From assembly GCF_000744705.1 (NCBI RefSeq), contig NZ_JQML01000001.1:4350017-4414016 (forward strand): a DNA stretch of 64,000 bases, given 5' to 3'. The translations under genes and the position numbers were made by a program. Below, piece after piece: positions 27,901 to 36,400 of this stretch; positions within the stretch are counted from its first letter, which is position 1, and each line of letters opens with the position of its first letter. Source of the stretch: Streptacidiphilus albus JL83. GTDB taxonomy: Bacteria; Actinomycetota; Actinomycetes; Streptomycetales; Streptomycetaceae. The notes under the pieces are model-generated. The model worked only from the letters and a program-made list of their open reading frames with translations, had not been told where the DNA came from and searched no databases.

Positions 27901-28464
27901 ATAGCGAACCTGCTCGCCGGAGATAATCTCGAATTGCTCGTCGAATTTGTCCAGCATCTCATCTTGCCACTGAGTGGTCAGCGGCGCGGGACTCAGGATC
28001 AGGATTCGCTCAACTGCGCCTCTGAGCTTGAGTTCCTTAAGCAAGAGCCCCGCCATGATCGTCTTGCCGGCTCCAGGGTCGTCCGCAAGCACAAATCGTA
28101 GTCGCGGCTGGGGCAGCATGTGCCGATAGACGGCTTCGATCTGATGTGGTAGGCCACGGACTCCACTCATTGAAACGGCGAAGAGCGGATCATGGGCAAA
28201 GGCATGTTTGATGCGCTGGGACTCTACCCAAAGGAATAGGTCCTGCGGATCTACAAGTTCGGATTCCGGCGCAGCCTTCGCGAGCGCGGCGTCAAGCTCC
28301 GACTCCAGCACCTGGGTTTCATCCGGCGCCCCATTGGCATGACGAACCCTAAGGAGAAAGACGCCATTCCCAATTAGCTCAATGTGTTCCACTCGCACCG
28401 GGTGTGCAAAATGACCATCGAGCATGATCAAGCGATTCCTGACCCGCTCGCCCATATCATCCAT
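24979..28464 (-). CDS. SNF2-like DEAH helicase with DUF3883-like C-terminus
   Basis: The protein has 1,161 residues from the ATG at 28464, chosen because GGAGGGA lies six bases before it; a GTG at 28497 is also in frame. Motif I is DDPGAGKTIM near residue 128, DEAH is VIVDEAHKA near 230, motif III is LLLTATPHSG, and motif VI is MGRVHRIGQSADCWIFNF. The last 120 residues (SGFDIRSS and RRIEVKGRDAASGDVGLYRT) resemble DUF3883, a PD-(D/E)xK-like nuclease fold. The pattern is that of DrmD-type defence helicases. DrmA, DrmB and DrmC of DISARM are not present. It is the first gene of the defence operon. Confidence 0.87.
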   Translation of the reverse strand: MDDMGERVRNRLIMLDGHFAHPVRVEHIELIGNGVFLLRVRHANGAPDETQVLESELDAALAKAAPESELVDPQDLFLWVESQRIKHAFAHDPLFAVSMSGVRGLPHQIEAVYRHMLPQPRLRFVLADDPGAGKTIMAGLLLKELKLRGAVERILILSPAPLTTQWQDEMLDKFDEQFEIISGEQVRYQLGQSPWQRFPLAISSIDFAKRDDVRDELLRAQWDLVIVDEAHKASAFTKRGREERIVKTKRYVLVEGVAQQADRLLLLTATPHSGDEDRFTRFLGLLDPDQFSTPDLVKKQISNDGNPYFLRRQKEDLVDEHNHALFVDRHVRTQPFQLSTAEYSLYQDVTEYVNTYLGASGGSRGNAVALARTVLQRRLASSLGAIQSSLERRANRLGDLVDQLAVMSPADRSRRLASLGRMPSASDFDDDGETESDDIDEIVDDALATEVSGAEQVSQLRAEVAELRKLIAHADRVRGQGDERKLVALRECLARAEFEELRDGRGKLLIFTEHRDTLDYLEVNLLRQGYSVCTIHGGHSPAERKRIQQDFRQNKQICIATEAAGEGINLQFCHLMINYDLPWNPVRLEQRMGRVHRIGQSADCWIFNFCATNTVEGDLLARLHARLEAMRADLDGRVYDVIGELLTINGIDFERLVKETLANPTRANRDAAVAAINRLNPKKLAEYERETGIALAKKYVDIDWVRGQNFLSDERRLMPEYAEAFFLRAASRQRLRVERRGDQLLRIEHVPVALRSEDLAVVKRRGRPESEYRKLTFRKEERSRVEHEDAVLCSPGHPLFAALAESLERDLAAENVPQGTAAFVDPGARAPYFVHLFAYEVIGEDVRGASELAFAEVVAVIEDHDGLHRGPADVLHTLTPADPMEARGAATLPPEKIKSATDWLRVEIQLARSTAERNSRLDQANLRASYLGEAMDAQKRRLESRWDTYDGKVAAGDDSYRLQRDNADRQLKELKHRRASKLESLSRLGVVRPGKVTHLGSASVVPPRAPKHPDVDVMRANSKEVEEAAVAVAMAFEAAQGWAPEYLGHLMDGSGFDIRSSRTLPGGETQVRRIEVKGRDAASGDVGLYRTEWYAAQRWAAGFWLYVVYSATTTPVLMRVQDPFHTLPNVSEIRQVTGYRVPGASIRAHAVVDTRAAEREA

Positions 28465-28699
28465 GGTCTGTCCCTCCGTCACTCCCGTAGCAGCCACGCA
28501 CTAACCTAGCCGATACCAGCGACATGACAGTGTCATGCCTTCGCCGCAGTCGTGACTCGCAGGGCGATCTACGTCCGCAGGGTGTCTACCAGCTCCGTTC
28601 ATCACGTAGAGCGGCCGGCCAGGTCGTCTCGGGATGGTCCAGCAGCCTGATGAGGGGTCGCAGGGGACACAAGCCAGCAGCAGGTTGGTCGCCGCGCTG

Positions 28700-29160
28700 C
28701 TTGCGGGGGGCTGATCACCATGCGTACTGGTCCGGTCGTGGCCCCAGCGCCACGGCCCGCGTGGATCCTGATGGCTTCCTCGGCATCTTCCCACGGGCAC
28801 AGCGCGCGCCGCAGCAGCGCCTGGTCAAGCAGAGCGTTCTGGAGACATCCGATCTCGGGCTGTATGCCGCGGACAGCTTCAAGGCTGTCCCGCCAAACCC
28901 TCGACCAATGCGAGCTGATCGGAGACCTTCTCAACTGGCTCCACAACCTGCAGACAGAGAGCTCCCTCGTCCAGCTCCCTATAAAGAGCGTCGGTCTCCG
29001 TCGACGGGCCCTGCCCCTGGGCGACAGGCTCCTTGCACGCCTCTCGCAACACCACTTCGCCGACAAGCAGTTCGCAGATCTGGAGGTCAGCGTCGGCTGA
29101 CGAGACGTGCCTAGCATCTGAACTGACCTGCTGTGGTACGACTGCACGAGTGTGGCAGCG
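28700..29160 (-). pseudogene. Degenerate minus-strand gene of unknown family
   Basis: Two minus-strand frames look protein-like end to end. The first (29160 to the stop at 28879) includes ADADLQICELLVGEVVLREA and ELDEGALCLQVVEPVEKVSD. A second (about 28890 to 28700) includes SLEAVRGIQPEIGCLQNALL and RRALCPWEDAEEAIRIHAG. A one-base change near 28885 would join them. No start codon is clear. I do not recognise the family. The plus-strand frames over the same DNA are less convincing. Confidence 0.3.
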
Positions 29161-29201
29161 TCGGGCGCAGGGGAACCCGGACGGACAGAGCGGGAGGATT
29201 C

Positions 29202-30773
29202 GTGCAGTTCACGGTCGTGGAACGTGGTGAGGCGCAGCCGAGGGAAGCGCGATCCCAGGCCCTGCTTGTGCGAGACCGTTGGAACGACTTCGGCTTCGTC
29301 ACCATGTTTCACTTGGTGATCTTCGATGATGCCGGTCACCGGCACGGGATCGGCGAGGTGAAGATCGGCGAGCTTGGGATGCACTCGGGGCTGGACCAGA
29401 GCGGTCCAGGGCCCGGCCAAGTCGTGCGAGTACCTGGGGCCTTCGAAGTGCTCAGCGAGCGCCACTTCTCCTTGGGCCAGGACGACTCGTACTACGCACG
29501 CCTGCGAGAGCTTGGTGACTCGGTACGCATTTCGGTACTGGGAGGGCTGAAGGACATGGCCTTCGATGAAGGAACCTTCAGCCGCGTCCAGCATGAAAGA
29601 GTCGCACGCGAGTCGCTCATGCGCTTTGTGAAGCCGACAGCCGTCGAGGAGCAGTTCCGTCGGATCGCTCAAGGCGGCGTTCGAGTGTCAGGATTCCAAG
29701 TGGCCTACGAGACGCCAGTTCCTTCCGGCAGCGGAGGAAATTCGGTAACTCTGCCGTTTGAAGTAACACCAGGATCTCGACCATCCACGAATATTCACGT
29801 ACTGACCGGTCGCAACAGTGTCGGCAAGTCGTTCGTCCTCCACAGTCTGACCCGCAGCGTTGGAGAATATGATGCCGACCCAGGGGAGGTCGGCCAGGTC
29901 ATAGAGTACAACCGCGGAACGCGCAGCTCTTTCGCGAATCTGGTCAGCGTCACCTTCAGTGCTTTCGACGAATTCCCTCTTATCAATGAAGCCGACGTAG
30001 CTATCTCTTATGCATATGTCGGACTAAGGATTCCGTCTCCTGGATCCGGGACGCCGCGCGTCAAGACCCCTGGGCAGCTCAAGAAGGACTTCGCGGACAG
30101 CGTGGAAGCCTGTTTGACTGGGGAGCGGGCCGACCGCTGGACGAAGGCTTTGCAGACCTTGCAGTACTCTGGCAGCGGATTTCTTGACGAGTCCTGGCTG
30201 GAGGATTTCCGATCCACGCCAAGTGCCGACGTTCGCCGGAGAAAAGCCCGACAGTTGTTCACCGGTCTCAGCTCTGGTCACAAAATTGTATTGCTGACTC
30301 TGACTCGACTGGTAGAGCACGTCACGGAGCGGTCGCTAGTCATTCTTGACGAGCCTGAATCCCATCTACATCCACCCCTGCTAGCTGCATTCATTCGCGC
30401 CCTGTCCGACCTGCTCACCGAACGCAACGGGCTGGCTGTGCTCGCCACCCACTCGCCTGTTGTTCTCCAGGAAGTTCCAGCATCCTGTGTCTGGAAGCTC
30501 CGGCGTTACGGCGACCAATTGGTGGCCGATCGCCCAACCATTCAAACATTCGGCGAGAACGTAGGTGTATTGACCCATGAGGTCTTCGGATTGGAGGTCA
30601 CAGACTCCGGATTCCATCGTGACCTGAAGACTGCTGTGCGCCGGGGACTATCGTACGAGCGCATTCTCAGTCGATTCGGGGGTCAGCTTGGCGGAGAAGC
30701 CAAGGCCATCGTTCGATCCCTTATCGCCATCCGAGAATCAGGCGAGCCTTTGGGTGGGGAGGGGCAGTCCTGA
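29202..30773 (+). CDS. AAA ATPase, PtuA-like (Septu system)
   Basis: The protein has 523 residues from the GTG at 29202, with GGGAGG four bases upstream. Walker A is GRNSVGKSFVLHSL near residue 203, an ABC-like signature LSSGHKIVLLTL lies near 350, and Walker B is SLVILDEPESHLHPPLLAAF near 380. It is an SMC/OLD-like ATPase. The 200-residue N-terminal part before the P-loop is larger than in most RecF-like proteins and may be a separate domain. It overlaps an HNH nuclease gene by one base, the ATPase/HNH layout of the Septu anti-phage system (PtuA-PtuB) and of retron Ec78. Confidence 0.83.
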   Translation: MQFTVVERGEAQPREARSQALLVRDRWNDFGFVTMFHLVIFDDAGHRHGIGEVKIGELGMHSGLDQSGPGPGQVVRVPGAFEVLSERHFSLGQDDSYYARLRELGDSVRISVLGGLKDMAFDEGTFSRVQHERVARESLMRFVKPTAVEEQFRRIAQGGVRVSGFQVAYETPVPSGSGGNSVTLPFEVTPGSRPSTNIHVLTGRNSVGKSFVLHSLTRSVGEYDADPGEVGQVIEYNRGTRSSFANLVSVTFSAFDEFPLINEADVAISYAYVGLRIPSPGSGTPRVKTPGQLKKDFADSVEACLTGERADRWTKALQTLQYSGSGFLDESWLEDFRSTPSADVRRRKARQLFTGLSSGHKIVLLTLTRLVEHVTERSLVILDEPESHLHPPLLAAFIRALSDLLTERNGLAVLATHSPVVLQEVPASCVWKLRRYGDQLVADRPTIQTFGENVGVLTHEVFGLEVTDSGFHRDLKTAVRRGLSYERILSRFGGQLGGEAKAIVRSLIAIRESGEPLGGEGQS

Positions 30774-31606
30774 TGTGGCCACTGCCAATTCCCAGCCTCT
30801 CCGTCCGCGCAACGTACCTGAAATGCATTAGCAAGTCCGTACCAAAAACCAGAGCACGTTTGGCTGCCCTCGAAGAGGAGGTGGTCAATGCAGCAGACCG
30901 CTTTGAGTCGGCAGCCATGCTTGGCCACCTCTATACCTTGGCCGATCTCAAAGATAAACCCGCCGACGAGGTCGACAGGTCCGAGCTGACGAAGAACTAC
31001 ACACGGCGCATGTCACGCAAGGAACACCCGGCGAGGGACGAATACGACAGGATCATGGCGGCAGCACCTTTCGGCCGTTGCCCACTGTGCGGACATCGCG
31101 ATGTTGGGACCCTCGACCACCAGCTTCCGAAGATGGCCTATCCGCTATTGGCGGTGGTGCCGTTCAATCTTGTCCCAGCATGCCGCAGCTGCAATACCAC
31201 TAAAGGCGAGAGCAGTCCGACAAGCACCCTAGACCAGACGCTCCATCCCTACTTCGACGATGTCGGAAAAGACCAGTGGCTCTTCGCGCATCTCACCGAA
31301 GAACCCCCTGCCTCTGTCGTTTTCTTCGTGTCGCCACCACCTGCATGGGACAGTGTCCTCACCACCCGAGCACTGGGGCACTTCCGGAAGTTCGGGCTGG
31401 CCGCCCTCTATGGACCCCAAGCTGCACAGGAGATGAGCAGCCTTCGGTACATCTTGAAACGAAAGCCCCCTTCCATGGTCGGCCCTTACTTGCAGGACGA
31501 GGCCGCAGGCTTGGCAGAGGAGAATCCCAACCAGTGGCGGGCTGCGATGTACCAGGCCTTGGCCAGCAGTTCCTGGTACATCAACGGAGGCTTCGCCTTG
31601 GAGTAA
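30773..31606 (+). CDS. HNH endonuclease, PtuB-like (Septu system)
   Basis: The protein has 277 residues. A zinc-bound HNH core lies at residues about 102-140: CPLCGHRDVGTLDHQLPK, then FNLVPACRSCNTTKGE. The two CxxC pairs hold zinc, and the DH step gives the catalytic His. It starts within the stop of the AAA gene (TGATG), so the two proteins are made together and probably form one complex. In Septu the ATPase controls a nuclease that cuts phage DNA or host tRNA. The C-terminal 130 residues are unassigned. Confidence 0.83.
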   Translation: MWPLPIPSLSVRATYLKCISKSVPKTRARLAALEEEVVNAADRFESAAMLGHLYTLADLKDKPADEVDRSELTKNYTRRMSRKEHPARDEYDRIMAAAPFGRCPLCGHRDVGTLDHQLPKMAYPLLAVVPFNLVPACRSCNTTKGESSPTSTLDQTLHPYFDDVGKDQWLFAHLTEEPPASVVFFVSPPPAWDSVLTTRALGHFRKFGLAALYGPQAAQEMSSLRYILKRKPPSMVGPYLQDEAAGLAEENPNQWRAAMYQALASSSWYINGGFALE

Positions 31607-32138
31607 CAGCAAGCTCTCACGAGACCTCAGAGGACGTTCTGAGCCGGCCAGACCGTCTTATGGTCGCCTGATTGTGAGGGTTTGGGGATGACTGCGGCTC
31701 CGGATATCGGCAGGCGTCAGCCGTTAACAAAGGAGTCTAACTAAGAGCCAGCACCTCAAGACGCTGGTGCGCGACGCCCGCGACCGCGCCGTAGCGGGCA
31801 CGGTCGACGTCGTACCTGATGAACCACGGAAGCCGCTGGCCGACAAGACGGCCCAATCTCCCACACCTCCGAGAGCGTCCGCTGGCTGAATCGCCGGGCC
31901 GCCGAGCGACAGCGGCTGCGTCCGGCCCGTCCGGTCACAACGGCTTCACGGCTCAGGTGGCCCGCCGCACTGCTGCATGGGGTGCCAGCCTCGCCCGCAG
32001 TGGCGTTCGGCCTCTCTCAGCCTCCGGCACCTAGCCGATCGCCTCAGGGTGGACTGGGCCAGTTGTCAGTGCAGCCGGTCATGATGCAAGCGGACTCGTT
32101 TACGTAAGGTAATCGAGCGACTACCTTGTGAGGGGCAG
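31607..32138. other. Gene-free stretch with a likely decayed gene
   Basis: Two plus-strand frames around 31747-31960 look like broken pieces of one protein: HLKTLVRDARDRAVAGTVDV, followed in another frame by SESVRWLNRRAAERQRLRPA. There is no start and a frameshift is needed. A 6-bp dyad, AAGGTA (32106-32111) with TACCTT (32122-32127), lies just before the endonuclease VII-like gene. Confidence 0.4.
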
Positions 32139-32747
32139 TTGGTCGGCAACTCTTCTGTCATGACGCCTGAGTTCGTGCAGCGGGTGCTGGATGCGCGAGC
32201 CGTCGTGAGGCGCGACTGTGCGGGGGCCCGCTGTGCAGCCACTGTCGGCTGCGGCGGGCACGTCGCAGCCGGGACACCATCCTGTCGCCAGTGCCTGACC
32301 GCCGAGGAGCGGGAAGCCGCGATCTTGCTGCGCCGATGGGCAGAGCCGTTTGTCTACCGCTGGCTGCCACACATCTGGCCAGCATGCTGGTTCTGGCCGC
32401 TCCCCAATACGGGCGGATCACACTGGACTTCGGAGACCGCCTCCCTGTTCGACTGGCAGCAGGGTCGCTGCGCCATCTGCGGGTGGCAGGAGGAGCGATA
32501 CACGCTCCGCCACCGCCGCCAAAAATACGGACTGGTTCAGGACCACGATCACACCACTGGCATGCTGCGCGGCTACCTTTGCATCTGGTGTAATTCGTCC
32601 GAAGGTCACTACACCACGGACGGCCGATTTCTGAACTATCGAGTCCGCCCACCTGCCGAATTGCTGGGAATCCGGTTCCGCTACGGCCGCAAGACGCGGG
32701 CGGATCAAGAATCGCCGGGCCAGCTTTCTTTCGGTGATGCGTTCTAG
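32139..32747 (+). CDS. Endonuclease VII-like HNH protein
   Basis: The protein has 202 residues. The core GRCAICG, then LVQDHDHTTGMLRGYLCIWC followed by NSSEG, is the recombination endonuclease VII pattern: two CxxC pairs around DHDHxTG. Phage T4 endonuclease VII cuts branched DNA; actinobacterial relatives occur in phages and islands. An extra Cys-rich segment lies near residues 28-53. The TTG at 32139 has AGGGG three bases upstream, while the ATG at 32160 lacks a ribosome site, so the start is uncertain. Confidence 0.78.
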   Translation: MVGNSSVMTPEFVQRVLDARAVVRRDCAGARCAATVGCGGHVAAGTPSCRQCLTAEEREAAILLRRWAEPFVYRWLPHIWPACWFWPLPNTGGSHWTSETASLFDWQQGRCAICGWQEERYTLRHRRQKYGLVQDHDHTTGMLRGYLCIWCNSSEGHYTTDGRFLNYRVRPPAELLGIRFRYGRKTRADQESPGQLSFGDAF

Positions 32748-32941
32748 CTAGGAGCAAGAATGGGTACGACTCCTCGAACGAGGTCCATCTCGACGGTCGA
32801 GGCGCCCCCAGGTTTAACCATGGGGCATCGAACAATCATCGGCAGCCCATCCCTGACACGGCAGGCAGGCGTCTCCGGATTGCCCGGAGGGCGGACCACT
32901 GGGCCCGCCCTCGCCAACGCGACGACGGGCGGGCCCTGCCC

Positions 32942-33142
32942 TCACCCCACTCCGGGCCGATGCTGCGGGCCGAGGAGCCCGAAGCCTGCGCCCACCAGGG
33001 CCCCTGTTGTGGCATCGAACTGGCGGTGTACCAGCAGCACAGCCACCAGCACGGCCGCCACTGCAACCACCCGCGTGATCTCTACGGCCACATCCGTCGC
33101 CCGGCCTGGCGCGACTGGCTCAACCTGCAAGGTCTCGTTCAA
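32942..33142 (-). CDS. Possible small membrane protein
   Basis: There are 66 residues from the TTG at 33142, with GGGGAG six bases upstream. One hydrophobic helix (RVVAVAAVLVAVLLV) and a Gly-rich end are visible. The opposite strand has a competing frame (32738-33145) with somewhat better third-position G/C but no start until 32960, so the coding strand is unsettled. If real, it would follow the relaxase in the same direction. Confidence 0.35.
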   Translation of the reverse strand: MNETLQVEPVAPGRATDVAVEITRVVAVAAVLVAVLLVHRQFDATTGALVGAGFGLLGPQHRPGVG

Positions 33143-33450
33143 TAAGAGCTCCCCGACTCAGGGCCGCCGGTGACGGCCGATCAGTCGGGCGGCGCCGCTC
33201 CGGCACCGAGTCTCGCACCGTTCCGGCCGAGATACCGACATGCCAATTTGGCATATCCGCTAATTCAAAGGCTCACGCCTAGCCGTGCAGGCGACCAGTC
33301 AGATGCGATCCGCAGCAACAACCTCAGATTCATAGGCAGATTCACAAGAATTCTCTGATACACGGATAGGCATACACGCCCTGCCTGGCTTCATGCGGCT
33401 TAGACGCTCGTGTCGCCTCCGGTTTTCAGCATCGCCGCGCTCAGCGTGTC
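33143..33450. other. Gene-free, A/T-richer stretch after the relaxase gene
   Basis: No gene seen. It contains a 15-nt dyad, ATGCCAATTTGGCAT, at 33240-33254 (7-bp arms). The lower G/C content than its neighbours would suit a control or junction region, but I see no transposon ends. Confidence 0.4.
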
Positions 33451-36400
33451 CTAGCGAAGGCGCGGCCCCTGCTGATCTTGGCGGACCTGCGGAGGCTGCT
33501 GAACTTGCGGCTGCGGAGCGGCGGAGCGCTGGGCCGGGGCCTGGTTCTGGCGGTCGGCGGACTCGGCCCAGCGAGCAGGCACGCGCCGGACGGTCCGGGT
33601 CGTCTGTCCGCCGCGCTGCTGGAGCTGTTCGCGGTGGGCCTGGCGCTCGGCCTGGCGGCCGGCTCGGCGGCGTTCGGCGAGGGTCGGCTGGTGCCGTTCC
33701 TCGGCCTGCGGCTGCTGGGGCTGGGTGGCCTCGGTGGTCAGCTGGTGGCGCTCGGCGAGCACCGTGCTGACCTGTTCCGCGAGGTGCTGCTGGGCTAGAG
33801 CAGCGTCGTCCAGGCGCGGGAGGCTGGCGAGCCAGGTGGCGCCGGTCCGGGTGACGACGGTGCGCAGGATCTCGGCCTGGTCTGCCTCGGGCAGGACCCG
33901 GTAGACGTCGGCGGCGAGCTGGCTGCGGGCCTGCTGGTCGGAGTCCGCAGTGGTGACTGCCGGGGCGTCCGGCGCATTGGCGATGCGTCGGGCGGTGACG
34001 GCGGCTGCGGCGGCCTGCCAGTAGGCGTGGTGGCCGGTACGGCCTTCCTCGATGTAGGGGCCGGCGGGTTGGGCGGCGCTGTCGTCAGTGACCTTGTACT
34101 GGTCGCGGTAGGCGGCGACGACGGCGAGATGGTGCTGCCACTGGGCAAGCTGGGTGGGGTCCTGCGGGGTGTCGCCGAGGGTCTGGCTCCAATCCGGGCG
34201 GTTCTCCACCGTGCGTTCGGCGAGCACCGTGAAGCGGTTGGCGATCAGGGCGGCGCTGTCGGTGAGGTACTCGTGGTGGACCGGGTTGGCTGTGGTGGAG
34301 CGCGGGACGGCGCTGATCCAGGCCGGGAGGTCGGCCCGGCCGGAGACGGCGCGGGTGTGGGCGAGTGCCTGCTGCTGGGCGTGCTGGAGCAGTCCGGGCA
34401 GCGCGGTGCGGCCGGTCGCCTCGGAGAGGACGGTCTCCGCGGTGGTGCCGGTGTTCTCGATGGTCTTCAGGGTCCAGGCGAGGGTGCGCCACAGCTCGGT
34501 TTCGGCGCAGTGGCTCTGCTGGGCGGTGGTGGCCGGGGCATTGGCGGCAAGGTGGCGGCCAATGCGCCAGGCGAGGACCTGGCTGAGGCTGTCGGCGCCG
34601 GTGAGCGGGCGGCTCTCGGCGACCTGGCGCAGCAGGGCTGCGGGTTCGTGACCGGCGCTCTCGGCGCGGCGCAGGGCTGCGGTAAGGGCGGGCCAGGTGT
34701 TCTCGTTGCGGGCTCGGGTGGCGTGCTCGGCGCCGAGGACGTCGGCGGTCAGGGCTTGGTGGCGCAAGGCTTCGGGGGTGTTCTGGTGGGCTTCGGGGAG
34801 GCCCGCGGTGGCCAGGGTGGTGCGGGCGGCGCGGGTCAGGGCGGTGACCGGGTCGCTGGCGGTGGTGGCCTGGGTGGCGGCGGTGGTGAGCAGGGCGGTG
34901 GTGTCGTGGCCGGTGCGCTCGGCAGCGGCCAGGGCTCCGGCGAGGTGGGGCCACTGCGGGTGGGCGGTGACCTTGTCGGTGGTGGTGTCTAGCAGGTTGG
35001 CGGCGGCGGTGGCGTAGCTCTTGAGGGTGTCGGTGGAGACGTGCGGGTGCGCGTCGGGGGCCTGGGCTGCGGCGGGCGCGATGTGCAAGGCGGCCGGTTG
35101 GGCGGTCGCGCTCTCGGGGTCAAATCGGTGGGCGGGCAGGCTGGTGAGCTGCGCGACCAGGGCGGCGTAGCGGGTGGTGTCCGCGGTGGTGGGGGCGTTG
35201 AGGTGGGCGGGGGCGGGGCGGTCTTCGGTGATGGTGTTCAGGCGCCAGGCGAGGGCCTGGGCCGGGGAGTCTGCGGTGGCCAGGTCGCCGCGCCAGGTGG
35301 CGGCGGCCAGCAGTCGCTCGGGCTGCCAGCCGGCGGCTTCGGCGTTGCGCAGGGCGCGGGCGACGGCGGTGAAGGCGTCGTCGGCGGTGATCTGCTCTGC
35401 GAGGGCGGGGCCGAGGAGTCGGTGGACGAGCTGGTGGTAGTACGGGGTGGTCAGGGTCTCGGTGGCGTGCTGGTGGCGGGGTGCCAGGGTGGCCAGGGAG
35501 ACAGCCTCCTCCTGGGCGTTTCGGATGGTGTCGGTGGCGGAGAGCTGGGCCCCCTCGCGACCCAGCACGCGCTCCAGCACCTCGCGGGCGGCGAAGGTGT
35601 CGGGGTCGTGCTTGGGCAGGTCGAGCTGGTCGTCGGTGTCGAACGGCAGCAGGTCGTGGGTGGCGGTGTAGATGGTGGTCTTGTGGCGGGCGCGGGTGAG
35701 CTGGACGTAAAGGTCCTCGCGGCTCATATCCTCGGTGACCAGCGGGTGGGCGGTGTCGACGGTGCCGCCCTGGGAGCGCATGACGGTGGAGGCGTAGAGC
35801 AGCTGGACGTGGGCGCCGACGTACTCGGAGGGCAGGGTCAGGCGTCCGCGGTGGCCCATGTGGCGGACCTTGAGGGAGCCGTCCTCGTGGCGCTTGAGGA
35901 CCTGCCAGGCGTCGCCGTTCTTGACGAAGTCGCGGCCCCGGGCGGTGGTGAGCTTGCGGTTGTTGTCGCGGGTGACGATCCAGTCGCCCTTGCCCGCGCG
36001 GTTGCCGTCGCGCAGCAGGACGCCGTCAGCTTCAACCTGGCCGGCGGCCACGCGCTCGTCGCGGGCGCGGGCCGACAGGGCGGTCACGTCGGTGTTGGAG
36101 GCGGCGCTGATCAGGGTGGTCTTGCCCGCGAGCATGTCGGCTTTCCAGCCCTCGTAGGCGGCCTCGACCATCGCGGTGCGCGAGCCCCCGAGGACTCGGT
36201 TGTTGGCGAGGTAGAAGTCCAGGCCGCCGCCGTCGCCCACGCGGATCTTGAGCGTGGCGTCGGCTTCGGCCTTGTTGCTGAAGCGGTGGAGGTGGCTGAG
36301 CTCGACGGCGCCGGCCTGGGCGGCGATCAGGCGCAGCGCGCCGCCGGATTCGACGGAGCTGAGCTGGCGGTAGTCGCCGAGCAGGCGCACGGTCGCGCCG

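Noticed and set aside
19404-28464. A complete class 1 DISARM system
   Set aside because: Only helicase and methyltransferase types agree; drmA, drmB and drmC are absent and DUF499 is present instead.
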